Source: an uncultured Oscillospiraceae bacterium
GTDB taxonomy: Bacteria > Bacillota > Clostridia > Oscillospirales > Ruminococcaceae
DNA length: 13,326 bases
NCBI GenBank assembly: GCA_900547385.1
Contig: URGQ01000039.1
Coordinates: forward strand, 1 to 13,326
Direction: 5' to 3'
Each line of letters opens with the position of its first letter. Within the stretch, counting starts at the first letter, position 1. The notes beneath the pieces are model-generated. The model ran no database searches and was not told the origin of the DNA. It saw nothing but the letters and a program-made list of their open reading frames with translations. A program made the position numbers and the translations under genes. Positions 13,192 through 13,326 of this stretch are shown here, piece by piece.

Positions 13192-13263
13192 GGGGCGCAG
13201 CCCCTTCCGGCTCCGCCGGAAGCAAGCAGGCTCCGCCTGCTTTCCGCCGCCTGCGGCGGCGGA
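13192..13263. repeat. Array of four consecutive perfect GC-rich hairpins
   Basis: Back-to-back inverted repeats: GGGGC/GCCCC with loop GCA (13192-13204); TTCCGGC/GCCGGAA with loop TCC (13205-13221); AAGCAGGC/GCCTGCTT with loop TCC (13224-13242); and TCCGCCGCC/GGCGGCGGA with loop TGC (13243-13263). All loops are three bases. The nonamer GGCTCCGCC occurs in the second and third with a 20-base period, and GGCTCCG recurs just after the fourth. They lie beyond the flavoprotein terminator. This resembles short palindromic repeat units of bacterial intergenic regions. Confidence 0.8.
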
Positions 13264-13326
13264 GGCTCCGACACCAATGTGGAGCTTTACTTCGTCGATG
13301 ACACATACGCCTACACCGATCCGACT
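13264..13326 (+). other. Open protein-like frame cut by the right edge
   Basis: After the hairpin array, the plus-strand frame starting at 13264 stays open to the window end and reads like protein (for example Asp-Thr-Asn-Val-Glu-Leu-Tyr-Phe-Val-Asp-Asp, then Tyr-Ala-Tyr-Thr-Asp-Pro-Thr). The same frame is open back through the hairpins but has no start codon with a ribosome site. It may be a fragment of a gene interrupted by the repeats, a gene continuing to the right, or chance. It is too short to assign a family. Confidence 0.3.

Noticed and set aside
13192..13263. CRISPR array
   Set aside because: Units are different short palindromes without constant repeats of 23-47 bases or unique spacers, and no cas genes are present.
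12683..13306. Minus-strand open frame spanning the flavoprotein gene and the hairpin array (207 residues)
   Set aside because: Its N-terminus would be encoded by the hairpins and gives an Arg-rich low-complexity stretch. The plus-strand gene has a promoter, ribosome site and terminator.

Overview
The window looks like chromosome of a GC-rich, Gram-positive gut-type Clostridia member, most plausibly Oscillospiraceae or a close relative. Support: AGGAGG-type ribosome sites, lipoproteins with Gram-positive style lipoboxes, DUF4956/VTC-domain and LIV-type ABC genes typical of that group, and short GC-rich hairpins between genes. The genus cannot be fixed from the sequence. The first ~950 bases are visibly more AT-rich than the rest.

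Layout. (1) 1-2056: two minus-strand genes, each starting with a four-cysteine zinc ribbon. One continues into a YbjQ/UPF0145 domain, the other ends in a SHOCT domain. (2) 2075-7264: a cell-surface/polyphosphate-type module. A secreted beta-helix lipoprotein (minus) is divergent from a VTC-fold polyphosphate polymerase-like gene and a DUF4956 membrane protein (plus, overlapping by 8 bases). Converging on them is a two-component system: a short KdpD-like kinase with a DUF4118 membrane domain and an OmpR/KdpE-type regulator. The divergent promoter holds two pairs of 11-bp-spaced repeats in mirror orientation, each pair at the same distance from its -10 box. This is the arrangement expected for an OmpR-family regulator driving both sides.

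(3) 7276-12395: a complete branched-chain amino acid (LIV/HAAT) ABC importer operon on the minus strand, in the order livK, livH, livM, livG, livF. It has a clear extended -10 promoter, a near-perfect palindrome in the leader, a hairpin-rich gap between livK and livH, translationally coupled downstream genes and a strong terminator. (4) 12396-13326: a plus-strand flavin-binding split-barrel (pyridoxamine 5'-phosphate oxidase family) gene whose -10 box is embedded in a perfect 8+8 palindrome, then its terminator, then four consecutive GC-rich hairpins running into an open, protein-like frame cut by the window edge.

Most of the genes are ordinary. The parts most worth a second look are the mirror-symmetric promoter tying the VTC/DUF4956/beta-helix module to its neighbouring two-component system, the right-edge hairpin array abutting a coding-like frame, and the clean palindromic operators upstream of livK and the flavoprotein gene.
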